Shown here: positions 19,844 through 31,580 of the stretch, in pieces | Layout of the letters: each line of letters starts with the position of its first letter | How positions within the stretch are numbered: the stretch's first letter is position 1 | DNA from: Cavia porcellus | Lineage: Eukaryota; Chordata; Mammalia; Rodentia; Caviidae | Assembly (NCBI RefSeq): GCF_034190915.1 | Contig: NW_026947500.1 | Coordinates: 21,946,501-22,010,500 of the forward strand | DNA: 64,000 nt | Reading direction: 5' to 3' | Notes under the pieces: model-generated | Told to the model about the DNA's origin: nothing | Database searches by the model: none | Seen by the model: the letters and a program-made list of their open reading frames with translations, nothing else | Position numbers and translations under genes: made by a program

Positions 19844-22439
19844 CCTGTTGACTAATTTTAAAAGGCCACTTTCTGATAACTGAAAGTATATACTCCATTT
19901 TTTTCTAGCAATTGCTATAGTTTGGAAAACAATCGATCTTTACTAGCCTTTTAAAAATCCTTATATAATTCCTCTCCAAGTATTCTCTGTGTCTCTCAGT
20001 TTATTCTGTACTGAGTCTAAAATTCAGAGCTACCCAAAGAGCAGCAGTCTTCATTTTGCATCCTGAAGTTGATACCTGTGCCAGTCTACTCACAGATAAA
20101 TACCTGGTGCCACTTGATCACTACTGCTCACACTGTCTAATCTTTATCTGTGGCACTAGTCTGGAGCTGACAGCTTCCTCATTCCCCTTTCTGTTTCTGC
20201 TTCTTCTGGAAGGCAGGGCAGGGCACCTGCCTGTCTCCAGCAGCATGTTGCCTTTTCTTTTACCCTACATTCCTGCTGCTGCCACTCCAGGCTTGCCAAC
20301 AGAAGGTTGAGAATGGACAGTAGTTGGAAATCTAGTCGTGGAAACCCACCTCAAGCCTGGAGTTGGTGGCTGCAGGACAGTGGGGTGGCAGAAAAGACTA
20401 GACAGCCTGCTGGAGGCAGGCTCTGCTTATTATGCACATGATTCTGATTAGTTTCTTAGAATTACACAGGTTACCCAGCCTCTGCTCACAGTTGTGTCCA
20501 TTGATCTGTATACATCCATTGCATTTTATGACTCCTTTGTTTTAAACAAAATTGCTAACAGAGATGACACACACATATTTGTATTTTTCCATTAAACTGA
20601 AAGAAGGGACATGAAAAGTGAACAGTATTGAGCACTGGAAGGAAAGACATAAAATGGAAGGAAAATTAATGTGAAAGGATGAAGATAAGTAGGATTAGAA
20701 TAAAAGGAATATGTAAAAACAAGGCTTTAGAAGTAGAATAAATTTATCTTTAACTTTTTAATTATTACTTTTATTGAATATTTAATATTTAAAGACTGTT
20801 CAGCATATAATTTTGTGTTAGCATTATTTGAATGATTTGGTTAATTTTCTTCATTTAGCTCATGACTTTACTAGCCTATTTTTACATTTCTAACTTCATT
20901 TTTGTTGTGGTTTTCTCTTGATTAATATTGTATTTACTTACTAATAGATACTTAAAAGTAGCACAGGGTGGTAAAATTAAAAACTCAATTCCTATTTCTT
21001 GGGAATTTACAGACTGGTAACCAGATCACACAAGGGCAGTGTGGCTGGGAAAGCTATGTAGTTATGATAATGACACAGGGAAACTTCCTCAGACATGGTA
21101 CTTGAACATAATTTCCGGGGGAAAGTGACATACAGAGTTCAGAATGGCCTCCAACTCACGGTGATGCTCTTGCCTTAGCATGCTGGGATTACAGGTGTGC
21201 CCCACCATGCTTGGCTAGAATGTTCTAACTATAATAACAAAATCTTAGGTCAGTCAGTCTGTGTTCCTGGAGAATTGTAAGTATGATTAAAATGGAGTAA
21301 AACCCAATAATTTCTCCTATAGAGTATAAAATTGAAAAACATGTAGATGAATTATTAAATTTCAAAATGTTAGCCTGAGTTGTATTTTAGCACATAGAAG
21401 AATTGGTTTGTGCTTGACATATGTTAGCAAATATTGTGTTGGAAATATGTTAAAAATTTCTGGGGGGGTTTGGTCATCAACTAACATGCATCAACTAACA
21501 TGGCCGCAGTGGCTATTCCCTTAGTGACTACTTAAAATCACAGGACTCACTCATACCTTTTCAAAATGTTTGGTTCTTGAAAAACTTACCTTTATTGGTC
21601 AGTCTAATAAAAGGATACTTTTTGAGCATCTACTTACTGTTTTCCAAGTACTAACTATAATATAGGTAGGGATACAGCATTAGATCTTATTGTAATCAGG
21701 ATTTGAAAGGGAATAGAGTTAATATAGGACTTGTAATTCATTGGGTTATTTTATAGTATTCACCCAAAAAGTCAAATGCAGAAGAATGTGAGAGATCTAT
21801 TCTTGCACTAGATACTCAAAGAATCCCTGAAGGCCTAGATCCCAAGGCAGTGTCCTATACCAGTCCAACTGGGAGGCCTAAAGCCCATAACAATGTCTGA
21901 TACAAGTCTGTATCAAGTATCTGCACTGGAAAGGCAAGTGGTGGAGGCTAGAATGTCTGTGCCAGTAGGCTGAGGGATCTGCCTACTGGAGCCAGGAAAG
22001 TAGGACCAGAACTCCCCCAAAGAGCACTTCAGCCATCCTCAGTGACAGAACCCAAGCTCCTACAATGATGAGAAAAGCTGAGTTCTTATCAGAAATACCA
22101 GGGTGACAGGCTTCTCCAGGAGAGTCAACAGCATACCATCTTCCCCTTCAGTTTTCCCTTTAAGCTAATGGCAACAATCCTTAGGTGGGCCTTCCACCTC
22201 CAGAACAACAGTGATTCAGTTCAGCTGGGTGTTACAAATTGACCTTTAGTTAATCCACCACGAGCCTAAAAAGGGTCTGTTCTTAGAGTTTGTAATTTTA
22301 ATTGGAGATTTTCAGATCTTGCTTAACTTCTCTGGGTAAGACAATAGCACTATTATTTTTTATTTTGATAAGAAAACAGAGTTCTAGTCTATCTATATTA
22401 CCTTTCAGCATGCAGTGTTCAAAGCAATATCCAAATGTT
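19844..22439. other. Intronic tract
   Basis: No gene recognised. A B1 fragment lies at 21125-21217. The stretch 21750-22270 is less AT-rich and may be an old LTR-type repeat, but I cannot name it. Confidence 0.4.
21125..21217 (-). mobile_element. B1-type SINE fragment, minus strand
   Basis: AGAATGGCCTCCAACTCACG, CTTGCCTTAGCATGCTGGGA and TTACAGGTGTGCCCCACCAT are the reverse complement of the B1 left half. Confidence 0.85.
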
Positions 22440-23545
22440 TTCACTTCTTTGCTGTCTTCTTTTTAAAAAATTTAAATTACAAAATCTAACAAACATGCAG
22501 AAAAGCACACCAAATATAAATGTCAAGCTTAACAAATTGTGAATACCAGCAAGGTCAAGAGCTAGAACAGAATATAGTCTGGCTCCTAGATGTTCCCTGT
22601 CCTGTTTCCTGCACCCCTTCCTGCTTATGTACCTGTTGATTCCCCTACCGCAGTAAACACTAGCCTAACATTACATCGCTCAATGTTTTTACCACTTAGT
22701 TATGCAGTTTGGTCTATTTTTAAAATCTTGATTTGTTAATTTTTTAAATTGCTTTACAATATTCCATTTTATTAATATACTATAACTTATCTGTCCTACC
22801 TTTAATTGTAATTTTTCTTTTTCTTTTGGGAAAATTAAAAACAGTGTTGCTGTGAACATTCTCGCAAACATCCAGGGTTCAAAGCATGTGTTTTATTCAG
22901 AAGTGAAACTGCTTCTGTATAGGCTTATCTTTATTAGCTTATATGGATTTTTTCCATAGTGGTGGTACTATTATGTTCCATCATCAATGGGTGAGGGTTC
23001 TCTGCATTCAGACTTCAGTTACCGTCTGATGGGTGTTTGTGGCAGTATGTCTTATGGTTTTAGTTTGTATTTTCCTGTAGTTGAGCATTTATTTTGCCAA
23101 AGTCTTGTTCTATTGCTTACTATTGTTCTGTTGTCATTTTTCTTACTGATTTGTAGAAATTCTTTTTATATGATGAATATGGATACTTTTTAAAGAAATT
23201 ATATGCATTGTAACTATTTTCTTCATTTTGTGATTTCCATTCTGTGATTTCTTTATTATTCCTAAAAGAAAACATATTTTTAACTTTAGTCAGATTTATC
23301 AGTCTTTCTCTTTGAGGTTAATTATAGTTTATTTTAAAAATTCTCAGGTCAGTCATAAAGACCTTCCATATCATTGTCTAAAAGCATGTTGGTTTGCCTT
23401 TCCTATATATATCTGTGCTCTGTTTATAACCATGCTTCTTTTGGATGAGGGGGTCAAAGGTAGGAGTTGGTTTTTATCTTTTCTACATGGTTATTTCATT
23501 GCCCAGCACCACTCTTGAACAATTCTGTCTCCTGTGCTACCTTTA
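22440..23545 (-). mobile_element. Ancient L1 3' region, minus strand
   Basis: AAATTGCTTTACAATATTCC, GTGTTGCTGTGAACATTCTC, AGTTGAGCATTTATTTTGCC and GATTTGTAGAAATTC follow, in order, the reverse complement of an old L1 3'UTR and ORF2 C-terminal region. Decayed, no open frame. Confidence 0.6.
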
Positions 23546-23671
23546 TCATGAATCAAGTATCTTTATGTGTAAGTGAACTCTTAAATTTGTCCATTGGTCT
23601 CATGTTGGTTAGTTTTATGGGTCCACTTGACTAGACTGTTAAGTGCCCAGATATTTGATTAAAATATTTTC

Positions 23672-23729
23672 TGGTGGTGGTGGTGGTAGTTGTCAGTCAT
23701 CATCATCATTGTCATCATCGTCATCATCT
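23672..23729. repeat. (GGT)n and (ATC)n trinucleotide repeats
   Basis: Six GGT units followed by TCATCATCATCATTGTCATC-type repeats, adjacent to an ID SINE. Confidence 0.93.
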
Positions 23730-23812
23730 TCTTTTTTTTTAACTAGGACTGAACTCAGGACCTTGTGCTTACCAGGCAGGAGCCATGTCACTGAGCTACA
23801 CCCCCAGCTCCT
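23730..23812 (-). mobile_element. ID-type SINE, minus strand
   Basis: TTTTTTTTAACTAGGACTGA, GACCTTGTGCTTACCAGGCA and CACTGAGCTACACCCCCAG are the reverse complement of an ID body, placed directly after the ATC repeat. Confidence 0.88.
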
Positions 23813-24515
23813 ATTCTTATTGTTTTTAGAGCTTGTTTTTGGATGACATTTGGTAGACAGAATAAAGCAGGTGACCTTCCCTAATATGGGTGGCCTTGTT
23901 AACCAGTTGAATTTCATTAGTTTGGTAAGAATCTCAATGACCACTATATTCTTAGGGAAAAATTGATTTTTAGAATCTTTATTTGCTATTAGCAAACTGA
24001 ACAGTATCAAGTATAGTATAAATTTTTGAATGAATGAGGTATTGAAAGATAGGTGACAAACTGAGTTGTAAGCCTGGTTGGTTTAGGAGCCACCTGGGGG
24101 ATTAGTAAAGCCAACTTCTGGGTATGGCTGGGTGCGTCATGGAGGTGTGACCTTGAGTTCTGTATCTAGTCCTTGGCTCCTTCTGTTATAGGCCTACTCT
24201 GCTTTGCTTGCTGACTACCATCAGCTGTGCAGCTCTGTTCAGCCAGGCCCCTCTGCCATGATGTTTCTGCCTCCGAACCAGCTGATCATGGACTAAACCC
24301 TCTGAACCTGTGATCCAAAATAAACCTCTTCTCTGTTAAGTTTTGAATGTCAGGTTTTGGTTTGTTTTTCTAACAATACAAAAATAATACAGTATATAAA
24401 TTCATTATTTCAGATAGTCTTCCTGATAAGTTGGAGAATTTTTCGCCATATTTTTATTAGCTTACCCTTTGAATGAGGCTGATAAATAGCTCATAGGAGA
24501 GACAGGAGTACCAGC

Positions 24516-24703
24516 ATTCCCTAGTTGTTCAGTAATTCTAAAATATTAGTTTTAACCTCAGACTTCTTTGCAGGGGTCTTTTTAAGTGAGTATTCAATAA
24601 TACTAAAATACTATTCCCTAATTGTTTAATAATACTAAGGTAATGTTATTATTTTTAACCTCAGACTTCTTTGTAGGGATCTTTTAAAGTTGGGTATCAA
24701 TGT
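24516..24703. repeat. Diverged local direct duplication (~95 bp x 2)
   Basis: The units starting at 24516 (ATTCCCTAGTTGTTCAGTAA) and 24613 (ATTCCCTAATTGTTTAATAA) both continue into TTTTAACCTCAGACTTCTTT, GGGATCTTTT-like sequence and a GTATCAAT-type end. The copies differ at many sites and by small indels. Confidence 0.9.
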
Positions 24704-26468
24704 GATACTATTTTACTTAACTATTTCATTTAATTATTTTAGTGTTGATCCATTTATCAAATACTACTAATGTTTAAATTCTTCTTATAGTAGTTCTAAT
24801 ATTATCTTCATGGATGGATTACCTTATGTCCTGCCTGGAGTACATATCCCCAGTTTTCTTAGCCATTGGTCATTTTGTTAAAATTCTGTGCAACCTTGGT
24901 ATGTGCAGTTTCTTTCATTCCTTTCTCAATCCTAATATCTTCACGTGTTCCATTCTTTGTACCCCATACACCATAGTCATCCCACATACTAAGATCTTTA
25001 CTGAGTACAGACATGCCCAATGTATTCACAGACTTGTAGTTTACATAAATTTCCATTCCTTTCCTTGAAATGCTTTTCTACCCTTGCTAATCTGGCCCAG
25101 TTGGGATATGGAAACCTAGATAAAAAATTACAGTCCAAGTTTCAATAGTAGTTTTAAAAAATAGAAAGCTTATGAAGAGTAATGAATAAAAAAACAGTAG
25201 AGACAAGATAAGATTCAAGGTTGAGGCCTTAGATTTTGGTGATTCCTCTTCTGCAGTTCACTCTGTTTTTGTTTTATTTTTAAAATAACAAACATAGTGC
25301 TAATATCTTTTTCTGCCTGTATTCTATTTGCTTGACTTCCTATAACCACATGGGGTTTTTTTGTTGTTTTTATTTATTTTTTGCAAGGTTGATGGTTGAA
25401 ATTTTGCATTTACATATGTACTGGTGTTTATGCATTGTTTTTCTAAGTCTCCATCTCCCCTCCTTCTCCACCTTCTTAACAGTACCCTAAATTTCCCAGC
25501 AGTGCATTATTTTTAATGAGTAGTTGTTCCTATTTGGCTTAGCTAGTACAACCTCTCTATTCCACTGCCAGTGGTGCTTGGTTAGGATAGATACATAGCC
25601 CAAAGTGGGCCAGTTAAGGCCAACGAATGTCCTAGTCATTTTTCATTGCTGGGACACAATACTTGCCATCCACAATTTAAGGGGGAAAATTGGCTCACAG
25701 ATTTCAGTCCATAGCTGGCTGGCTCCCAAGGCAGGGTGGCATGGTAGTAAGGCATGGCAGAAGAGAGCTGCTCAAGCATGGCAGATGAGAAGCATAGAAA
25801 GACAGAGGAGACAAAGGAAGTAGAGAAAGACAAAAAAACAAAGGAAGCCAGGAAGGGAAATATAAATTTGCAGATCATGCTCACAGTTGACCCACCACTT
25901 CTGACCAGGTGTACCTTCTAACAGGCCCCATAATCAATCACTTTTTAAAAGCCTCATGAGCCATTGGGCTCATGAGGTTCTGGGATAGGGGAGCAACTAG
26001 ATATAAAGTATAGCATTCCATCCCTGGCCCCTAGAGGACTCATGTACATCTGTTATACAAAATACATTTAGTCCATATCTAAGAGTTGTGGAAGTCTTAA
26101 TGGTTCCAGTATTGCTGAGAAATCCAAGACCAGAGTCTCCTGAGGCTTAAGGCAAACTCTCATCTGTGAAGCCCTATAAAGATCACTGCTGAAATACAGT
26201 GGCATATGGTAAATATTCCCATTCCAAAAGGGAAGAGCAGGAGGATAGAAACCAGTGGTACCAAAGCAAGACTGAAACCCAAGACGACAAACATTAAATC
26301 CCATAGTTACAAAAGGAAATTGCCCCTCTGCACTGTGCAAAGAGGAAACCGCCTCCATGGGGTGTTTGCCCTTGCCCCTCTCTACACATGAATTGTGTTT
26401 CCTGGCTATACTACCCACCAACTCCAAGCCAGTGCTGAATTTTGTTTCTCCCTCATCACTGGCCATAT
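24704..26468. other. Intronic tract with a probable LTR
   Basis: No gene recognised. 25615-26045 looks like a MaLR-type LTR (separate entry). The rest is AT-rich. Confidence 0.4.
25615..26045 (-). mobile_element. MaLR-like LTR, probably minus strand
   Basis: GCTGGGACACAATACTTGCC, TTTCAGTCCATAGCTGGCTG, the CAAGGCAGGGTGGCATGG segment and CATGCTCACAGTTGACC share order and wording with the repeat at 34930-35400 and with antisense MaLR LTRs. Orientation and subfamily are inferred. Confidence 0.45.
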
Positions 26469-26469
26469 A

Positions 26470-27065
26470 TATAATACATCTTCTTTTTTTTTTAAATCTC
26501 CTTTCCTCCTCCTCCCCTCCATCCATCTCTTGAGCCTTTTTCTTTTCTCTATTCTCTGTTTTACAAATTTGTAATACATAATATTTATATTCTTTATGTG
26601 GAGTTGGTACTGGTACATAACATATCTTAATTCCTTTTTTCATCCTCTTTTTCTTCCCTTCTTCTTCCTTCCATCTCTTGATCCCCTTTCCCGTTGAGAA
26701 AATTCTATTTCCCTACCCTCTATTATCTATTTTTTATTTTGCTGTTATTTTTATTTTAGATTTCTCATATAAGAGAAGCCATGCAGTATTTAAGCTTATG
26801 TTTCTGACTTATTTCAGTTAACATTGTGGCCTCAAGGTGTATCCATTTTCCTACAAATAACTTGTTTATTTTTCTTTATGGCAGATAGTACCCTATTATG
26901 CATAAATATTACATTTTCTTTAACCTATATGTTGATGGATATATAGGCTGCTTCCAACATTTAGCTGTTACAAATTGTGCAGCTACAAACAAGTGTATTC
27001 ATATCTCACTATAATGTGATGTCTTCAACTCTTTCAGTAAGATACATAGAAAAGGAATAGCAGAG
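26470..27065 (-). mobile_element. L1 3' end, minus strand
   Basis: A T- and CT-rich 3'UTR (26485-26740), then GAGAAGCCATGCAGTATTTA, GTGTATCCATTTTCCTACAA and TTGATGGATATATAGGCTGC, the reverse complement of the ORF2 C-terminus and 3'UTR of an L1. It abuts a plus-strand L1 at about 27066. Confidence 0.75.
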
Positions 27066-28235
27066 TCAATTGGAATTTCTAGTTTCAGTTTTGATAAAAG
27101 CCACTTATAACAAACATATTGCCAATATCGTATTAAATGAAAAAATTAAAGTTTTTCCTCTTAAAATCAGGAACAAGACAAAAATGTTCATTATTGTTCA
27201 ACACAGTTCTTGAAATGTTAGAGCAGTCAGGCCCGAGAAAGAAAGGAAAGGGTATGTGAATGACAGGTAGAATTCAAAATATTATTTGCAGATGATGTGA
27301 TCCTCTGCATAGAAACCCAAAATATTCCATTAAATGTCTCCTGGAATTGATAACCAAATTCACCAACAGAGCAGGATACAAAATCAAACAAAATTGCTAG
27401 CTTTCCTTACACCAATAATAAACTCATTGAGAAAGAAATTAGGAAAACAATACCATTTACAATAATACTAAGAAAAAATAAATACTTAAGAATTAACCTA
27501 ACCAAGGAAGTGAAAGAGCTCTACAATATATAGTATTCCGAAAAAGGAAATCAGAGAGGACATCAGATTATGAAAAGATATCCCCTATTCCTGGATAGGC
27601 AGGGCCAATATAATCAAAATAGTCATGATTCCTGATCTTATATAGTTTTTTTTTCTTATATACAGTTTTAATGTAATCCCATTTAAAATACAACATTCCT
27701 CACAGAACTAGAGAATACAGTCTTGAAATTCATGTGGCTCCTCAGAAGACCCAAAATAGTAAAAAGCAATCTTAGGGTAACATAAAATAAAGCAGAAGAT
27801 ATTACAATTCTGGGTTTGAAGTTGTAATACAAAGGTACAGTGATTAAAAACAGCATGATACTGGCACAGAATCAGACATGTACATCAGTGGAACAGAACT
27901 GAGGATGTAGAAGCTACCCCCAGTAATGCAGCTATGTGATCTTTGACAAGTGCCAAAAAATAAACTGGTGCCTCTTAAATAAATGGTGATGTGAAAATTG
28001 GCTGCCCACATGCAGAATGTTGAATTTAGACCCATATCTCTTTCCATATACTACAGTAAAATAAAAATGGATCAAATATCTGAAAGCACAAATATTTAAT
28101 CTGCTGAAAGATAAAAATGGGTAAAATGCCTGAAAATATTGGACATACACAAGGACTTTCTGGACACAACCCCAGTGGCACAAGAAATAGTACCAAGAAT
28201 CCACAGATGTAAACATGTCAAATTAAAAAGCTTAT
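27066..28235 (+). mobile_element. L1 ORF2 fragment, plus strand (RT and downstream)
   Basis: ATATTATTTGCAGATGATGT followed by GATCCTCTGCAT corresponds to the reverse-transcriptase active-site region (FADDVIL). ACACCAATAATAAACTCATT, AATACTTAAGAATTAACCTA and CTGGCACAGAATCAGAC follow in L1 order. Many stops and indels: a decayed copy. It breaks at 28235 at the ANP32E pseudogene and resumes near 29378. Confidence 0.85.
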
Positions 28236-29376
28236 GCACAGTGCTCTCTGAAGGCCGGGAGACATTTACCTACTCCAGTGGAAGAGAGTGATGCTAAAGA
28301 ATCAAAATATTCAGGAGCATTGAGTGTAGTGGCAACAGCAGGAAAGGAGAAAAGAGGAGAGTAGTAACAAAAGAACAGGAGGAGGACCTAGAGATAAGGA
28401 AGAAGAGAATTAACCAGAGGTTAAGGAACAGAGCCCCACAGGAGATGATGAAATTAGTCTCTGTGTGTCAGTGGGGGAAATTATGAGTCCGAATGACACT
28501 TTCAGAACTAGAATATCTCAGTATGGTTAATACGGTACTAGGTTCACTGGCTGAACTTCCTAGCCGAAGTAGACTTTGAAAGTTGGAACTTAATGACAAT
28601 GCAATTTCTGAAGGTTTAGAAATTTTATCAGCAAAAAAATGTCCTCAGTCTGAGTGGAAGCAGAATCTGAGTACAGTAGAAGCTCTGCAAAATCAAACGT
28701 TTTAAAGTCTTGATTTATTTGACTGAGATCACAAACTTGGGCAGTACTGAGAAAGTGTTTCTGAACTGCTGTAGCAAATTACTTGTACTTAAATGATCAT
28801 CAAGATAACAAAGCACGAGACTTAGAGGATGATGAGGATGAAGATGCAGATAAAGATGGTGAAGATGAAACTGAAGGATTGGAATAGGAAAATGAGGATG
28901 AGCAGGAAGATGAAGCAGACTTAAAATTGGGAGATGGAGAGGTGGGCTTCCCATACTTAATGAAAAATGAAATTCAGGATGCGGAAGATGATGATGATGA
29001 CTGTGTGGAAGAAGGAGAAGAGATAGAGAAGGTCTCTGTGGGGAGGAGAGGAAATGAGATGCTGAAGATGACAGGAAGAACATAACTAGATCATTCCAAG
29101 ACCGTATTCCTTAATGTTCCAGGGTGTGTAATAGAGTGAGCTCATTTTTGTTTTTGTATGATAGCTGTTCCCTATAGAAGATAATGTGTAACTTTTCAAA
29201 GGAAAAGTGTGGTTTTACTATTTTTGCCTTATTCCAGTTAAGATTTACTAGTCCGTTAATGATCCGATTATATGTAGAGAAAAATTTTCATTGGCCTCCA
29301 CCATTGTGAAATTCTTTAGCTATTTAGAGTCTTAATTTTTCTAATTCAAGCACATTGTGGGAATAATTTTCAGCCT
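28236..29376 (+). pseudogene. ANP32E: ANP32E processed pseudogene
   Basis: Intronless copy of acidic leucine-rich nuclear phosphoprotein 32 E, the nuclear H2A.Z chaperone. Plus-strand translation gives recognisable family pieces in order: the start region near 28400 (GAAGAAGAGAATTAACCAG), LNDTF then LEYLS-type LRR text near 28490, LSTVEAL near 28670, the Asp/Glu-rich tail from about 28820, and EVGFPYLM next to EIQDAEDDDDD near 28940-29000. Several stops and frameshifts show it is dead. The 3'UTR-like sequence after 29085 continues to the point where L1 sequence resumes. No clean poly(A) tail or target duplication is visible. The host L1 lacks a stretch on resuming, so a deletion accompanied or followed insertion. 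Confidence 0.85.
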
Positions 29377-29377
29377 A

Positions 29378-30610
29378 TGTTTAACATCTCTGGACATTAA
29401 ACAAAGGCAAATTAAAACCACTGAAATTTCGACTTGCTCCAAAAAAGAATGACTACATCAAGAAATCAAATACTAACATTATGAAACTGTGAGAAAAAAG
29501 GAAGTCTGCATTGTTGGTGTAAACCAGTATAACTACTGTGGAAATCATTATGCACATTCTGTTTTCTTTTTTTAAATTTTATTTTTAAAGAGAAACGGAT
29601 CAGAATTTTGAAATAAGATAATAGACTGATGGTTAATACATTGCATATTATGTTCAAAGTAGTTGCTCAGAGTTCAAATTTCAGGTATGGAAAATTGACC
29701 AAACAATATTAGCACAAACCTTTCTTTTCAATGAACTAAGAAGAATAAATCGTATATCTTTACTACTGTATATTTTTTCTTTTGCCTTTCTTTTTTTCTC
29801 CTTTCCCTATACCAGTTTCTCTTTCCTTTTGAAAGTTTTTTTTCCCATTTCACAGTATACAATTGTACAGTTTGGATCTTATGTATTCTTTCACCCTCTC
29901 ACACTAAGGAGGTGGAATGATGTTTGCACAAGAGTTTGGTTTTTTAATGCATATTCTTAAAATTCTGAAACTAGAGCTTTCTGCAGTGGCAATAACTTAA
30001 CCAATGAGGTTTGTCCCAAATGCTATTATTGCTAATTGGAAACTTTTCCATGTGCTCTATCATGACAACTTGATATGTAGTTGGCATTGGCAACTTTTCA
30101 CAGTCTCTATGGGAACTGAATTTTAAAAAACCTAAAACTAAAAATTCTGTTTGACTTAGCTATTCTCCTTTTGGGTATCTTCCTAAAAGATTTAAAGACA
30201 TCATATAGTGATACATGCATAGTCAAATTTAGCTGCACAGTTCATAATAGGTAGATCTTTGAGGCAGCCTATTCAATCATGAATAGATGAATGGGTAAAG
30301 AAAATGTGGTATTTATACATAGTGAAATACTGTCATAAAGCAGGATAAGCTTGAGCCATTTATAGGAAAATGGATCCACCTTAAGATCAAAATGTTGTGA
30401 ACTAAATCAGATACACAAGCTTAAATATCAAATGGTTTAACTTATATAAACAATCCCAAAATATAAATAAAATGCAAAATAAAAGATAGATAATAGGGAG
30501 TAGGGACATAGATCTTCTTTAGATGAGAAAAGGATAAAGATATGGAGGAAAGGAAGAGGAGGGAAGAAAAAGGGGATAAAAATAATTGAAATGTGTTATG
30601 TGCATGTGCC
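29378..30610 (+). mobile_element. L1 ORF2 3' part and 3'UTR, plus strand
   Basis: AAAGGCAAATTAAAACCACT, CTGCATTGTTGGTGTAAACC, TTCTCCTTTTGGGTATCTTC, GAATGGGTAAAGAAAATGTG and TAGGAAAATGGATCCACC follow the L1 ORF2 C-terminal order. A GGAGGAAAGGAAGAGG-type purine-rich 3'UTR ends it. This is the continuation of the fragment before the ANP32E pseudogene, with an unrelated AT-rich insert around 29560-30050. Confidence 0.75.
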
Positions 30611-31580
30611 AACTTCCCACAATGCACCTAATCACTACTAGTAAACATTTCCTAGTAAAATCAATAAATCTCATAGTTCCATCTCTAGCACCTGGACAAG
30701 TTCTGAGAAAATGTGAACCCCAAAGTGCTTGAGTGGGTACACTGCTGTGGCATTGCCAGTGTTTATATCCCTCATGGCCTCTCTTTCACTGCCTTTACTC
30801 ATTTCTTGCAGCTTTCCTCAGACATTCCTCATTCCAAGTTTCTCTAATTCCTGGGTTCTCCATTTCATTTTTTATTTCACTTTCACAGTTTCACATACTG
30901 CTGTCAGGTTCACATTTCTTCACCTCCCAGGTATTCATCTGAATTCGGATAGAAGGCTTTCGCACCGCAGCTCTCTTGCATTCTGTATAACTAGTGCCAC
31001 CCGGATGATGCCAACGTCTGCAACCAGCAGTAGCCTGGCTCCCTTTTATGGGGACTGCAGAGGAGTACGTATTCTTGGATTACTCAGCACTGCGACCTAA
31101 ATCCTGGGGAACAAATTTCCAAGGTAGCCATTCAGAGCAGAGTGCCATGGGGTCTCTTTTCAAAGCAATGCTTTTCTACTTTGGGAACTCTGAGTCTTGG
31201 AAGGGTGGGGCCTTACTAGTTCCTCATGTGCTCATAAACCATTTTCCCTCTTATCCCAATCCAAAGTAGTTAGCTTTTTTGATAATCTTTTCAGCAAGAA
31301 ATGTCTCCTCTGCCCCAACTTTTGGGCCTCAATTTTAACTTACTTTTTCTTCTAACCAAACTCAAGAGTTTAAATCATTCAGCTGTGCTGTTTGTCTTGA
31401 CTCTCAATCTAGAGCTGTCTAAAGCCCCCCTACAATATTTGTTCCACATCTTCAACATTAGACTACCTCAAAATATCCTCTACCAAATTAATTAGTGCAC
31501 TGCCTTTAGTCCCCTCCTCAGGAGCAAAATATAGACAAGTTGTCTGACAGAGCAGAACACACACAGCACGGAGTCAAATT
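30611..31580. other. Tract preceding HAL1 copy 2, unidentified
   Basis: Balanced base composition with no gene recognised. It resumes beyond HAL1 copy 2 (34717-34930) and leads directly into an antisense MaLR-like LTR, so it may be internal MaLR sequence on the minus strand. Open frames near 30729-31100 show no family similarity. Confidence 0.35.

Larger units (their letters stand above)
23598..24395 (+). mobile_element. Probable ERVL/MaLR-type LTR, interrupted
   Basis: Opens with TTGGTTAGTTTTATGGGTCC, ACTTGACTAGACTG and closes with a CCAAAATAAACCTCTTCTCT poly(A)-signal region and TCTAACAAT, a pattern I associate with class III LTRs. An ID SINE and trinucleotide repeats interrupt it. Assignment is tentative. 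Confidence 0.35.

Noticed and set aside
26068..26643. 191-codon frame on the minus strand
   Set aside because: It runs across a purine-rich L1 3'UTR and flanking intron; no domain or family match.
28715..29083. 122-codon His/Pro/Ser-rich frame on the minus strand
   Set aside because: It is the antisense of the Asp/Glu-coding tail of the ANP32E pseudogene.
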